A DNA stretch of 64,000 bases from positions 2,418,001 to 2,482,000 of the forward strand of contig NZ_CP094997.1 of assembly GCF_022869785.1 (NCBI RefSeq). The letters run 5' to 3'. The translations under genes and the position numbers were made by a program. This document shows, piece after piece, positions 17,120-26,270 of this stretch; within the stretch, counting starts at the first letter, position 1; every line of letters begins with the position of its first letter. The stretch is from Dyadobacter chenwenxiniae (GTDB lineage: Bacteria; Bacteroidota; Bacteroidia; Cytophagales; Spirosomataceae). The notes under the pieces are model-generated. The model did not search any database. It was given only the letters and a program-made list of their open reading frames with translations, and was not told where the DNA came from.

Positions 17120-17749
17120 ATGGTGAACATTCTCCTCATTGACTCTCTGTTACTTGGCATCCAGCATTCCTTCGAACCCGACCATATGGCGGCGGTTTCG
17201 GTGCTGGCGAGCGAGGATGCTAAAAGCCCGCGCCAGCGCTGGAAATTAATCTGGCGATCGTCCCACTGGGCACTCGGACATTCTTTCACCTTGATCCTTT
17301 TCGCGGTGCTGGTCCTGCTGCTGAAATCGTCTGTCACACTTGACATCTCCGAGAAGGTGGAGCTGCTCGTCGGGCCGCTGATGATCTGGCTGGGCTTGGT
17401 GGCAATCCGCCGGAACTTTTTGAAGGACAAGACATTACAATTGCCCAATCCACAACAAAAATTGAGCCGCGCTTTTTGGGTAGGCATGGTGCACGGACTT
17501 GCGGGAACGGGCGGCGCCTGCGCGGTGGCGCTTACGCTTGCAGCAAGCGACACGTCCGCGGCTGTCTGGATCATTATCCTGCAAAGTGCCGGGATTATTC
17601 TCTCCATGTCTGCGTATGGCTATTTTTTTGCGACTTCTATCAATCGCTTCGGAGGCAAAAGGGAGACATTTCTCAAAGTCATTAACTACGTTGTAGGCAC
17701 ATTTTCAATCGTTATCGGAGCAATCACTTTATATGAATCCCTTGCATAA
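17120..17749 (+). CDS. riboswitch-controlled Ni/Co-type permease, probable cobalt importer
   Basis: A 209-residue membrane protein with about six hydrophobic segments. Residues 16-22 read HSFEPDH, the H-x4-D-H metal-binding signature of nickel/cobalt transporters, and HGLAGTGGACAVAL forms a second conserved block. It resembles the UreH/HupE-like group of small permeases. Control by a cobalamin riboswitch and overlap with btuB make cobalt the likely substrate. The sequence does not exclude nickel. The start follows the riboswitch leader and the stop overlaps the btuB start by 17 bases. Confidence 0.82.
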   Translation: MVNILLIDSLLLGIQHSFEPDHMAAVSVLASEDAKSPRQRWKLIWRSSHWALGHSFTLILFAVLVLLLKSSVTLDISEKVELLVGPLMIWLGLVAIRRNFLKDKTLQLPNPQQKLSRAFWVGMVHGLAGTGGACAVALTLAASDTSAAVWIIILQSAGIILSMSAYGYFFATSINRFGGKRETFLKVINYVVGTFSIVIGAITLYESLA

Positions 17750-19913
17750 AACTTTACAATTATCCGTTTCCTGCCTGGCATTAGCGGGCTGTATTTCTGT
17801 TTCCGCCCAGGTCGCACCAACCGATTCGGCAGACGCGAATCTGCTGAATCCAATCGTGGTTACGGCGACGCGTTTTGACACACAAAAAGAAAGGATTGCC
17901 CAAAAAATCGACCTCATTTCTTCCGAAGACATCCGCCTCACGCCGGCGCAGGACCTGACCGACATTGTCCGCAAATCAGCGGCTGTGGACGTGATCCAGT
18001 ATCCCAATCTGTCCAGCGGAGTCGGAATTCGCGGTTTCCGGCCTCAATTTTCGGGCCTTAACCAAAGGACTTTACTGCTGGTCGACGGACGTGCGGCTGG
18101 TGTGACGAACCTGTCGCAGATCAATTTGAATGGCATCGAAAGGATCGAAGTCTTGAAGGGCCCAGCGTCTTCACTTTATGGTTCTCAGGCGATGGGCGGT
18201 GTGATTAATGTGATCACCAAGCGTTCCAAGGGCCCGGCTAGCGGCAATGGCTTTGTGGAATATGGCAGTTTTAAGACAATTCAGGCTGGCGCTAATACGG
18301 GCGGAAACCTGACAAAAAGACTCGATTACGATCTTTCCTTTGCCTATTTGGAAAGATCAAAAGATTATAAAATCGGGCGCGGCAACTGGCTGCGAAATGC
18401 ATTTGGAAATACTTCTTCACAGAAAAACTACGCCAACCAGCCCGCCGAAAAAGTGGATGAAACGGTGAATGATGGTGAAAGACGGCCTTATACGGAGTTA
18501 CATTACTATTCCGGTGCATTGCGAATGGGTTATCAACTGAATCCATTTTTCCGGCTGGATGTGCGGGGTGAGACCTTTCAGGCAAAAGATGTTGAATCGC
18601 CGGGTGAGATTTCGTCGGGCAGCACAGAAGCGAGTACCAAAGACATGGGCCGATCGGCATTGGACATGGCGCTTACGGGAAAAATCGGCGCGCATAGTCC
18701 GAGCGTGAAAGTTTTTGGTGCGGGAGAGAACACGACCAATTATACTTTGAATGTTTCGGGAAAACCCGTTGTCCCTTTTCGTTCCGCTGCGGGGAAGAAC
18801 GAATGGAAAGGAATCCAGGTCAAGGATGTGTGGAAGATCGGGCGACATTCATTAATTACAGGTTATGATTATCTGAATGCTTCTATCAGAAGCCGCCGCT
18901 GGACCAACGACACCACAGAACGCGCGCCAACGCAGCCCGCATATGCGATCATTTCGTCCGCATTTTTCGCGCAGGCATTGCTGGAATTTGGTAAAATCAC
19001 TTTGCAGCCGGGTGTACGCTATGACAACATTACATTCGATGTGCGGGAAACTGCATTATTGCCGACTTACCAGGCGGGCAAGGAAAAAATGCCTTTCACA
19101 AGCCCAAGTCTTGGCATTACTTATAACCCTGTTCGTCATGTGTTCATAAAGGCAAATGTTGGCCGGGCTTTCGTCACGACGGATGCTTACAGCGTGGCCG
19201 GTTACAATGAGATCAGGGATGCGAAAGGCCGGATAGCGGTCACCGCCGGAAATCCCGAGCTGAAAAATGAAAGCAGCCTGAGCTGGGATTTGGGAATACA
19301 TTTGAACAAGCCAAAATCCGGCTTATCAGCCAGTGTTACATACTTTTCAACGCAGGTCGAGAACCGGATCGCAAAAATTATCAGGACGGTAAACGAGCCA
19401 TTAACCAATGGCGATGTGATCGTTTCGAGGGCAACTTTCACCAACGCCGCTGACGCCAGTATCCATGGTTTGGAAACGGAAATTTCCTATGATTTGGGAG
19501 CAATAAACGACTTCCGATATGCATTTAGAGTATTCTGGAATGGCACTTCACTGCTTAAAGCGAAGGAACTGATCATCGGATCGGATGCTTCCGAAATGAC
19601 CAGGAACATTCAGAACGTGGCCAGAAATACATTCAATTATGGTTTGGAATATGACAATCTTAAATGGCTGCGGCTCCGGTTATCCGGCCGGAAGGTGGCG
19701 ATGCGGACGGACATTGACTACACAGATCCGATCAATCCGGAAATCGAGTATCCCAATTATATGGTGATTGACTTTGCAGCTTCATTCCAAATTACCGGTA
19801 ACCATGCACTTACCCTGAAAGTCGCGAATGTGACGGATGAAAATTATTACGAAAAAAGAGGGTATAACCTGCCAGGACGAGCTATTTCCTGCCGGTATGC
19901 GTTTCGCTTTTAA
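17733..19913 (+). CDS. btuB: BtuB-like TonB-dependent corrinoid receptor
   Basis: A 726-residue outer membrane receptor with a signal peptide ending near SVSAQ. The TonB box region is NPIVVTATRFD, the plug has GIRGFRPQFSG and IERIEVLKGPASSLYGSQAMGGVINVIT, and the chain ends with RYAFRF, an aromatic C-terminus typical of barrels. It lacks the CarboxypepD_reg extension of the other receptors here, as expected for the BtuB group. Overlap with the riboswitch-controlled permease gives a firm functional hint. Substrate is inferred to be cobalamin or other corrinoids. Confidence 0.87.
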   Translation: MNPLHKTLQLSVSCLALAGCISVSAQVAPTDSADANLLNPIVVTATRFDTQKERIAQKIDLISSEDIRLTPAQDLTDIVRKSAAVDVIQYPNLSSGVGIRGFRPQFSGLNQRTLLLVDGRAAGVTNLSQINLNGIERIEVLKGPASSLYGSQAMGGVINVITKRSKGPASGNGFVEYGSFKTIQAGANTGGNLTKRLDYDLSFAYLERSKDYKIGRGNWLRNAFGNTSSQKNYANQPAEKVDETVNDGERRPYTELHYYSGALRMGYQLNPFFRLDVRGETFQAKDVESPGEISSGSTEASTKDMGRSALDMALTGKIGAHSPSVKVFGAGENTTNYTLNVSGKPVVPFRSAAGKNEWKGIQVKDVWKIGRHSLITGYDYLNASIRSRRWTNDTTERAPTQPAYAIISSAFFAQALLEFGKITLQPGVRYDNITFDVRETALLPTYQAGKEKMPFTSPSLGITYNPVRHVFIKANVGRAFVTTDAYSVAGYNEIRDAKGRIAVTAGNPELKNESSLSWDLGIHLNKPKSGLSASVTYFSTQVENRIAKIIRTVNEPLTNGDVIVSRATFTNAADASIHGLETEISYDLGAINDFRYAFRVFWNGTSLLKAKELIIGSDASEMTRNIQNVARNTFNYGLEYDNLKWLRLRLSGRKVAMRTDIDYTDPINPEIEYPNYMVIDFAASFQITGNHALTLKVANVTDENYYEKRGYNLPGRAISCRYAFRF

Positions 19914-19951
19914 GGAACGGGAAGCAACATCAAAAGTCCCTGAACAGTTTT

Positions 19952-20008
19952 GCAAAATCTGCTCCGCCCCAAAAAATTGATCAGGATCAAAGCAGATTTT
20001 GCTTTTTT
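19952..20008 (+). terminator. rho-independent terminator after btuB
   Basis: GCAAAATCTGCT (19952-19963) pairs with AGCAGATTTTGC (19991-20002), and TTTTTTC follows. The loop of 27 bases is long. It lies 38 bases after the btuB stop and directly before the convergent cytochrome gene. Confidence 0.8.
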
Positions 20009-20009
20009 C

Positions 20010-22337
20010 TCATTCCTGTATTTCCGGTTTAAGTTCCTGGATTGTCCAGGCCGTTGTCCGGGAAGCTGTTTCTTGTCTTATTTTTTTGACTTCCTCTGCG
20101 GTCACTACGGGTGAAGATGCTTTCCTGACTGGAAAACCGGACTCATTATTCACCGCAGCAGGTGCCATTCCTGGAATTTCACCCTTTTTCCGAGGCGGTT
20201 TGCCGCCAAAATCATGGCGAATGTAACTTACCACTGATGCCACCCATTCGTCGCTGTTGGCTTCCATAGCCGGCATAATGCTGGTATATTCTTTGCCATC
20301 CACCGGCCCGGTCAAGCCTTTCAGCACGATGCGGACCAGGTTGTTTTTCTCGATGAATTCAAGTCTGGGCGAGCCGGCTAGCGGTGGTGCGGCCATTCCT
20401 GCCCCGCCTATCGCCAGACCTTTGGCGTCAGCCCCATGACAGCTCGCACACAATGATTTGAAAATTGCTGCGCCGCCGATAATGAGCTTCCGCGATTCTT
20501 CATCCATCTGTCCCAGTCGGCTTCCAAAAGTTCTTACATTTTCGTTTTTGTCCAAAGCTGTTTTCGTCGCCAGCAGCATTTCATGATTTTGTCCTTTATC
20601 CAAAATCTCTTTTACAATCGCCTTCGCCTGATCCAATTTGCTGTTATACAATGACAAAAGCACCTGAACGCGCACGTCATCGTCCACGTCTTGTGCCCGT
20701 TTCCCGGCCAATGCAATCATTTTTTCATCACCCGACTTGAAATAAGGTTCGCTGATCCATACAGCCGTCTTCCTGACGCGCGGATCAGGATCATTCATTG
20801 CGGTGGTTAGCAACTCCTGGTCAACGGCATCCATACCTTCCAATGTCCATAATGCATGGATTCGTGCCAGATGTTGATATTCTTTTTGCGCAATGTTACG
20901 CTTGCCGGTTGCGATTTCTTTCAAAGCCGGAATTATCGATTTATCTGCCCGCGCGATGAGTTCTTTCTGCGCATTATCGCGCCACCAGCCGTTAGGATGG
21001 CCCAGATGCGCAATCAGCTCAGTGGGGCTTTGGTCCAGCATATGTGGCTTCGCGGCCATTTTGGAACTTTCGTGAACGATCCGGTAAATACGGCCGTGCC
21101 CCACGTTTTTGGCAAGGCCTATGCTGTCGATTTTTTGTCGGAGAAAAGATCCCGGGGGTGTCCAGTTGCCTTGCTGAATGATCCCGCGATGCATATCCAC
21201 AATGTACAGATGACCATCCGGTCCGGTGGCAGAATTTACGGGCCTGAAATTCATGTCCGAAGAAGACAGGAATTCTTTGTGCTGATAGACGTTTTGCAAA
21301 GTCGTTTTTCCATTTTGGTGCAGCACTTTTGCACGCCTTACTGCCCTCGCAACCGGTTCGCAGACAATGTAATCGCCGTAGAAATCGACGGGATACTGCT
21401 CGCCCCTGTAAATGGATTGTCCTGTTGGCGCGGTGAAATGGTTCAGTGTTTCATTCGGGCGCAGGCGCGGCGGCCCGCCCTGCACGTCCGGCGTGGCAAT
21501 GATCGGCCACACTTCCGAAAACGCTGCATTGTATTGATCGGGAAAATCCAGTGTCCCGTATTTTGGGTTGATCTGAAAACCAAGCGCCGGAATTTCGCCG
21601 CCTGCCCGGGAATAGAAAAGCCGGCCATAGTCATCGTGGGTAAGCCCCCACTGCCCGCTCGATCCGCTCACGATGGTGTCCACCTGCATTTTGCCATTGG
21701 TATAACGAAAACGGACTGCGTCATAAGTGAGATACATCCAGTTGTCCAGGTTCCAATCGAGCCCGCTCCGCTGGTGCTCCATGTTCACATCATTGACCAC
21801 ATATTTGTCGTTTTGATAAACAGGCTTTTTCAGATCTGCTTTTCCATCGCCATTTGTATCGCGGTAACTGTAAATATCAATGGTGTTGGTTTCATTCACA
21901 AGCAGTTCATTACCAACCGGCTGCATCATTCGCGGCAAAAGCAGACTGTCTATAAAAACAGTGCTTTTATCCATTACACCATCATTATCTGTGTCTTCCA
22001 AGAGAGAGATGCGGCTGATTTTCTGCTGCTCGCCTGCTGCGTCCGCATCCTGCATGTAAGTGAGCATTTCGGCCACATACATTCTGCCATTGCCATCCCA
22101 CGCAATCGCCACCGGCTCTTTGATCATGGGTTCGCTGGCTACCAGCTGCAAGCGGTAACCCGGCGGGAGGTGCATGGTTGCCATGCTTTCCTTCGGCGAA
22201 AGATATTTACCTGTTGGATTGGGATTGAATTCAGGTGTTTGGAAATCAGCCGAGGCTGTGCTTTTCTTCGTCCCCGAGCAATTATAGATCAGCACGGAGC
22301 CTAATAGCAATCCGGAAAACGCAATGACATTTCTCAT
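20010..22337 (-). CDS. PVC-type cytochrome c lipoprotein with propeller and HEAT-like repeats
   Basis: A 775-residue predicted lipoprotein (the signal ends in YNCSG with Cys20). Residues about 50-400 match the glucose/sorbosone dehydrogenase-like propeller found in membrane-bound dehydrogenases. Residues about 430-600 look like HEAT repeats. A class I cytochrome c domain has CASCH at 630-634 and a likely axial Met688 in SIMPAM. Such proteins are thought to oxidise sugars or related compounds in the periplasm. The gene starts 2 bases after the oxidoreductase gene upstream, so the two are an operon. The substrate is unknown. Confidence 0.85.
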   Translation of the reverse strand: MRNVIAFSGLLLGSVLIYNCSGTKKSTASADFQTPEFNPNPTGKYLSPKESMATMHLPPGYRLQLVASEPMIKEPVAIAWDGNGRMYVAEMLTYMQDADAAGEQQKISRISLLEDTDNDGVMDKSTVFIDSLLLPRMMQPVGNELLVNETNTIDIYSYRDTNGDGKADLKKPVYQNDKYVVNDVNMEHQRSGLDWNLDNWMYLTYDAVRFRYTNGKMQVDTIVSGSSGQWGLTHDDYGRLFYSRAGGEIPALGFQINPKYGTLDFPDQYNAAFSEVWPIIATPDVQGGPPRLRPNETLNHFTAPTGQSIYRGEQYPVDFYGDYIVCEPVARAVRRAKVLHQNGKTTLQNVYQHKEFLSSSDMNFRPVNSATGPDGHLYIVDMHRGIIQQGNWTPPGSFLRQKIDSIGLAKNVGHGRIYRIVHESSKMAAKPHMLDQSPTELIAHLGHPNGWWRDNAQKELIARADKSIIPALKEIATGKRNIAQKEYQHLARIHALWTLEGMDAVDQELLTTAMNDPDPRVRKTAVWISEPYFKSGDEKMIALAGKRAQDVDDDVRVQVLLSLYNSKLDQAKAIVKEILDKGQNHEMLLATKTALDKNENVRTFGSRLGQMDEESRKLIIGGAAIFKSLCASCHGADAKGLAIGGAGMAAPPLAGSPRLEFIEKNNLVRIVLKGLTGPVDGKEYTSIMPAMEANSDEWVASVVSYIRHDFGGKPPRKKGEIPGMAPAAVNNESGFPVRKASSPVVTAEEVKKIRQETASRTTAWTIQELKPEIQE

Positions 22338-22339
22338 TT

Positions 22340-23428
22340 TCAGATTTTTACACTTTTGCCGGATGCAACAGATTTGTAAATAGCCTCCACGACACGGATA
22401 TCGCGAAGCCCTTCCTCACCCGGAGCGATCAGATCCGTGTTATTTATGATGGCCAGGCAGTCTTCATCCATTTGTTTTGCCTGCTGACTTTTGATCGGGA
22501 AATTTATGACCGTGCCGTCCGACATGCTGCCTTTGTTCCCATTATAACCCGACTGCGGCTCCAATTTCACCCAGCCTTTTTCATAATTGATCTGTAAATA
22601 ATTCATATTGATGCCAAAGCTCGTCTGGCAGGCCGCGCGCGCGCCGCTTGGAAAATCCAGCATGAACATCATCGTTTCCTCCACTTCCTTATATATTTCG
22701 GGGCGCGTTGTGGAGGCTTGCGCGATCACGCTGATGGGCTCTTCGCCCGTGGCAAGCCTGGCTCCCTGCAATGCATAAACGCCCATATCACCCATTACGC
22801 CTCCACCCAGCGACTTCTTTTGCTTCCAGTGGTCTGTGCGGTTATCGACGTAGCCGGCCGCGCTATTGACCATTTTTACTTTTCCGAATTTCTGTTCTTT
22901 CGCCACTTTCATATACGCCTGGATATTCGGGTCGTGCTGGCAGCGGTAACCGATCGCCAATTTTACCTTGTTGCTTTTGCAAGCGCTGATCATGGCCTCA
23001 CAATCCGCAACCGAAGGAGCCATCGGTTTTTCACAGAAAACGTGCTTTCCTGCCTTCGCTGCGCGTACCACAAATTCGCGGTGCATGGACGGCGGCAACA
23101 CCACATACACGATGTCGATATCCGGGTTGTCTGCGATCTTGTCGAAATTCTGATAGTTGTAGATGTTTTTGTCGGGAATGTTATATTTCGTTTTCCAGGT
23201 TTCCGCTTTGGCAGGAGTGCCCGTTACGATGCCTGCCAGGTAACATTTTTCGGTCATTTGCAGCGCAGGCGCGAGCAGGTCGGTGCTGTAATAGCCCAAA
23301 CCGACCAGAGCAATGCCTAATTTATCTTTTTTAGGTGTCGTGGCTGCCAGTAGTGAGGTGCCGGTAAACAAGGTGGCCGCGCTGGCCAACGTCAATGATG
23401 ATAGGAAATCGCGCCTTTCTAGTTGCAT
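22340..23428 (-). CDS. Tat-exported Gfo/Idh/MocA-family oxidoreductase
   Basis: A 362-residue NAD(P)-dependent oxidoreductase. The N-terminus RRDFLSSLTLASAA is a twin-arginine signal. The Rossmann motif GLGYYS lies near residue 47, and the family signature GKHVFCEKPMAPSVADCEAMI follows at about 127-147. The C-terminal domain is the usual beta-sheet half. Exported members of this family act on sugars, often with tightly bound NADP. It is paired with the cytochrome c lipoprotein downstream (2-base gap), which suggests a periplasmic carbohydrate oxidation step. Confidence 0.9.
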   Translation of the reverse strand: MQLERRDFLSSLTLASAATLFTGTSLLAATTPKKDKLGIALVGLGYYSTDLLAPALQMTEKCYLAGIVTGTPAKAETWKTKYNIPDKNIYNYQNFDKIADNPDIDIVYVVLPPSMHREFVVRAAKAGKHVFCEKPMAPSVADCEAMISACKSNKVKLAIGYRCQHDPNIQAYMKVAKEQKFGKVKMVNSAAGYVDNRTDHWKQKKSLGGGVMGDMGVYALQGARLATGEEPISVIAQASTTRPEIYKEVEETMMFMLDFPSGARAACQTSFGINMNYLQINYEKGWVKLEPQSGYNGNKGSMSDGTVINFPIKSQQAKQMDEDCLAIINNTDLIAPGEEGLRDIRVVEAIYKSVASGKSVKI

Positions 23429-23486
23429 AGCTCAGATTGTTATATTATAATTCACTCTGCAAATATCCATATTTATTTAAATTAAG

Positions 23487-23499
23487 TGTAAGACTTACA
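23487..23499. promoter_or_regulatory. palindromic operator candidate in the divergent 23.4-23.5 kb gap
   Basis: TGTAAG-A-CTTACA is a perfect 6-1-6 palindrome in the divergent promoter region between the oxidoreductase and the sigma factor gene. A near -7 element (GATATTTG on the minus strand, ending in the TTTG at about 23456) would serve the oxidoreductase. Which regulator binds is unknown. Confidence 0.45.
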
Positions 23500-23534
23500 G
23501 TTATTAATGTCTGAATAATTTTCTTTCTTTGAAA

Positions 23535-24371
23535 ATGGATTTATTGAAGAATTACCAAAAGAAACTATTCCCCTACGCCTACAATATTCTGGGATCGGCA
23601 GAAGATGCGCGGGACGTTGTCCAGGATGTGATGCTCAAATATCTGACGGCCCAGGATCGGGCTATCGAAAATGAAACGGGTTATCTGATCAAAAGTGTGG
23701 TGAATCAATCTATTAATTTAAAGAAGCGTAACAAGAAAACCGTAAGCGACAGCATGTGGCTTCCCGAGCCGGTTGAAATGACGGATACGAACATTATCCG
23801 GGAAGAAATATTGTCCTATTCGATGCTCGTTTTACTGGAAAATCTGGGGCCCAGGGAAAGAGCCGTTTTTATCCTGAAAGAGGCATTTGACTATTCACAT
23901 CAGGAAATTGCAGAAGCATTATCATTCACCGTTGAAAACTCCCGCAAACTCCTGAGCAGGGCCAAAACATTATTGAAGGATACTGCACAACCCAGAAAAT
24001 CCGCGACAGCATTTCCTGAGGGTTATCTTCAGAATTACATGGATACCATCAGAAGCGGCCATGTAGAAAACTTGGTTGAAATGCTATCAGAAGACATTGT
24101 TGTCCGTACAGATGGCGGCGGCAAGATTAAGATTGTGAGCGCATTAACAGCAGGTGCAGACAACGCAGCTGACCTGATGCTTTATGTTTACAAAACTTAC
24201 CAGCATTTATTTGAGATCGAATATCGTGAACTGAACCACCAGCCTGCCATATTATTTTACAATAACGGCGTGCTGGTAAACTGCCAGATTTTTGAGATCG
24301 AGCAAACTAAAATCAAGAGGATTTATTCCATTGTCGATCCTGGAAAACTGAACATAATAGCCCACTTTTAA
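23535..24371 (+). CDS. ECF RNA polymerase sigma factor, SigJ-like with C-terminal extension
   Basis: Region 2 occupies residues about 1-70, including PYAYNILGSAEDARDVVQDV. Region 4 lies at about 110-155, with LGPRERAVFILKEAFDYSHQ followed by EIAEALSFTVENSRKLLSRA. Residues 170-278 form an extra domain of the SnoaL-like type that in SigJ proteins replaces an anti-sigma factor. I start at ATG 23535. A TTG two codons upstream is also possible. No anti-sigma gene follows. Instead a small monooxygenase-like gene follows after 65 bases and is probably its target or partner. Confidence 0.9.
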   Translation: MDLLKNYQKKLFPYAYNILGSAEDARDVVQDVMLKYLTAQDRAIENETGYLIKSVVNQSINLKKRNKKTVSDSMWLPEPVEMTDTNIIREEILSYSMLVLLENLGPRERAVFILKEAFDYSHQEIAEALSFTVENSRKLLSRAKTLLKDTAQPRKSATAFPEGYLQNYMDTIRSGHVENLVEMLSEDIVVRTDGGGKIKIVSALTAGADNAADLMLYVYKTYQHLFEIEYRELNHQPAILFYNNGVLVNCQIFEIEQTKIKRIYSIVDPGKLNIIAHF

Positions 24372-24436
24372 AATTTTTGTCACGTTTTGGAAAGCTCGAT
24401 TGTCATTCCATCAAAATAACCAAAACAGACAAAAAC

Positions 24437-24754
24437 ATGATAGCTGTAAAAGTATCTTACACGGTGGATGGTGCGTATGTGCAAAAAAACCAGGAGAACA
24501 TTCAAATTTTTATGGAAGATTTTAAAAAGCTGAGCGGAAACGACTTCCGTTACAATGTTTATCTTCTTAATGATGGAAAAACGTTTGTTCACCTGTCTCA
24601 TTTCAAAAATTCCGAAATTCAGAATAAGGTACTTAATGTGCCCAGTTTCAAAGAATTTCAACGACAAAGAGACGAAAGCGGCCTGAACAACACGCATAAA
24701 CTGGAAGAATGGAGTCTTGTCGCGGCAACAACGGACATATTAAATGAGCCTTAA
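24437..24754 (+). CDS. small ABM-like protein (dimeric alpha/beta barrel)
   Basis: About 105 residues starting at MIAVKVSYTVD. The pattern of strands and helices, a central F-x-HLSHF segment and a C-terminal LEEWSLVAAT resemble antibiotic biosynthesis monooxygenase-type ferredoxin folds. No catalytic residue can be named from sequence alone. The longer frame from 24377 adds a basic, low-quality N-terminus and overlaps the sigma factor leader, so I chose the ATG at 24437. It is likely co-transcribed with the ECF sigma factor and ends before a strong terminator. Confidence 0.65.
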   Translation: MIAVKVSYTVDGAYVQKNQENIQIFMEDFKKLSGNDFRYNVYLLNDGKTFVHLSHFKNSEIQNKVLNVPSFKEFQRQRDESGLNNTHKLEEWSLVAATTDILNEP

Positions 24755-24795
24755 TGTTCGCACATTTTTAGCCGTTCCTTACAAATTTGTACTTT

Positions 24796-24832
24796 TGCTG
24801 TCGGATACACCGGTTGTATCCGACAGCATTTT
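24796..24832 (+). terminator. rho-independent terminator after the ABM-like gene
   Basis: A perfect 14-base-pair stem (24796-24809 with 24815-24828) has a CCGGT loop and is followed by TTTT. It separates the sigma factor unit from the next gene. Confidence 0.85.
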
Positions 24833-24856
24833 AAAATTGAAGTATCCAAATTTCTT

Positions 24857-25669
24857 TTGTTAAAGCCCCCGACATCGTCCCAAAACGCTTTCTTCACTCC
24901 TTTTGAAGATTTCACAGCCGATTTTCCATTACCTGACCGATTCACCTTTCCGTTTTGTTACGACCCCCACCCGGTGAGTTTGCTGGCTGTGGAAATGTTG
25001 CAGGCACATTTGGAAAGTCAGCAGGATTGGCAACATAATTTCGGTTTGTCCGACGATACGGAGCATGTAATCGGCAAAATGTTTGGTGTGCTCGTGGTAG
25101 AAACCGACGAGGCCAAAATAGGATACATTGCTGCGTTCTCGGGGAAGCTGGCCGGTGGAAACCATCACGCCAGATTCGTCCCGCCCATCTTCGACGGAGT
25201 CGCGGCAGACGGGTTCCTGAATGCCGGAATGACGGCACTTTCGCGTATGAATGATGAGATAAACCAGCTTGAATTTTTGGAAAACGAGTTACTTCGCCCT
25301 CAAATTTCAGACCTGAAAGTTTTGCGTAAGAACCATTCCGTTGCATTGCAGCATGCGATTTTTGATCAATATAATTTCCTTAACCAGGCCGGAGAACAGA
25401 AGAGTTTGCGTGCGTTATTTGCAGATGCCTCTTACAAAAATCCGCCTGCGGGCGCTGGCGAATGTGCCGCTCCGAAATTGCTTCAATATGCGTTTCAAAA
25501 CAAAATGAGGCCGCTTGCGCTCGCTGAATTCTGGTGGGGAAAGTCTCCCAAATCGGACTTCTGGAAACACCGGCATTTCTACCCGGCATGCCGCGAAAAA
25601 TGTGCGCCCATTCTGGCGCATATGCTTTCAGGAATTGAAATGGATGCCAATCCAGTAAGTGAAAACTAG
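24857..25669 (+). CDS. stand-alone N-terminal domain of a Bacteroidota RluA-type pseudouridine synthase
   Basis: The 270-residue product carries PLPDRFTFPFCYDPHPVSLL, IGKMFGVLVV, GYIAAFSGKLAGGNHHARF, PPAGAGECAAPKLLQYAF and LAEFWWGKSPKS, ending in HFYPACREKCAPILAHML. From memory of the family, this is the conserved N-terminal module of large (about 550-residue) Bacteroidota RluA-like synthases. There it is followed by a linker and the RluA catalytic domain. Here the frame stops right at the linker (GIEMDANP), no catalytic HRLDxxTSG motif follows in any frame, and the middle coiled coil is much shorter. The start is TTG at 24857 just after the terminator. No ATG is available in frame. Function without the catalytic domain is unknown. 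Confidence 0.7.
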   Translation: MLKPPTSSQNAFFTPFEDFTADFPLPDRFTFPFCYDPHPVSLLAVEMLQAHLESQQDWQHNFGLSDDTEHVIGKMFGVLVVETDEAKIGYIAAFSGKLAGGNHHARFVPPIFDGVAADGFLNAGMTALSRMNDEINQLEFLENELLRPQISDLKVLRKNHSVALQHAIFDQYNFLNQAGEQKSLRALFADASYKNPPAGAGECAAPKLLQYAFQNKMRPLALAEFWWGKSPKSDFWKHRHFYPACREKCAPILAHMLSGIEMDANPVSEN

Positions 25670-25706
25670 ATTTTTGGCGTTATAAGGTAAATTTTGCTCA
25701 AACGCT

Positions 25707-26270
25707 TTGAAATATTACTTCATTACCAGCTTCCTGTTAACATTGTTCACATGCACTGCCCAATGTCAAACTGTTGTCGACATCACGCAAATCGCTTTGA
25801 TGAAACCCGGCAACAATGCAACCGGCGTTTTCACCGGAGACAGTTCAGCACGGTGCGTAGCGGTTTTGGGTGAACCTGATCAGGTTACTGATCACTACTC
25901 GGAAATTGACGAGGACACGTTGAAACTGTACAAATACGGGAAGAACAACATTTTCTTCCGGCAAGATAGGATGGTTAACTGGAACTTGTCGGACAACAGT
26001 ATTTCGGTCGGCGCAGTTGATGGCCAAGTTTTTAAAGTTGGCGATAAGTTAGCTTCACAGAATCTAAAACCACATCAGCGTCCCGGAACAAGGGCAACCG
26101 CTCAGTTTCTCAACTTTCCGATCACGCACAGAACCGGCATTTCCCGAAACCTTCATTTCGATTCGGCCTGCGTACTGCAACTCAAAACTGGCAGCATCCA
26201 CCTGGATTCGCGCATCGAGTTACTTTTTGACAGGACTAATAAACTGTTTTCAATAGCAATGCTGGATTAA
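25707..26270 (+). CDS. exported protein of unknown function
   Basis: A 187-residue protein with an N-terminal signal peptide (MKYYFITSFLLTLFTCTAQC). A cysteine ends the hydrophobic stretch, but no clean lipobox is seen. The mature part has no motif that I recognise. It begins at a TTG codon, and no ATG gives the signal peptide. A stretch with GEPDQVTDHYSEIDEDTLKLYKYGKNNIFF resembles small periplasmic proteins that carry a SmpA/BamE-like fold, but the match is weak. It is separated from the RluA-like gene by 37 bases. Confidence 0.55.
   Translation: MKYYFITSFLLTLFTCTAQCQTVVDITQIALMKPGNNATGVFTGDSSARCVAVLGEPDQVTDHYSEIDEDTLKLYKYGKNNIFFRQDRMVNWNLSDNSISVGAVDGQVFKVGDKLASQNLKPHQRPGTRATAQFLNFPITHRTGISRNLHFDSACVLQLKTGSIHLDSRIELLFDRTNKLFSIAMLD

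Noticed and set aside
20856..22304. A 482-codon plus-strand frame opposite the cytochrome c lipoprotein gene
   Set aside because: It is a shadow frame. It has no domain, an odd composition rich in His, Cys and Arg, and lies fully opposite a gene with clear motifs.
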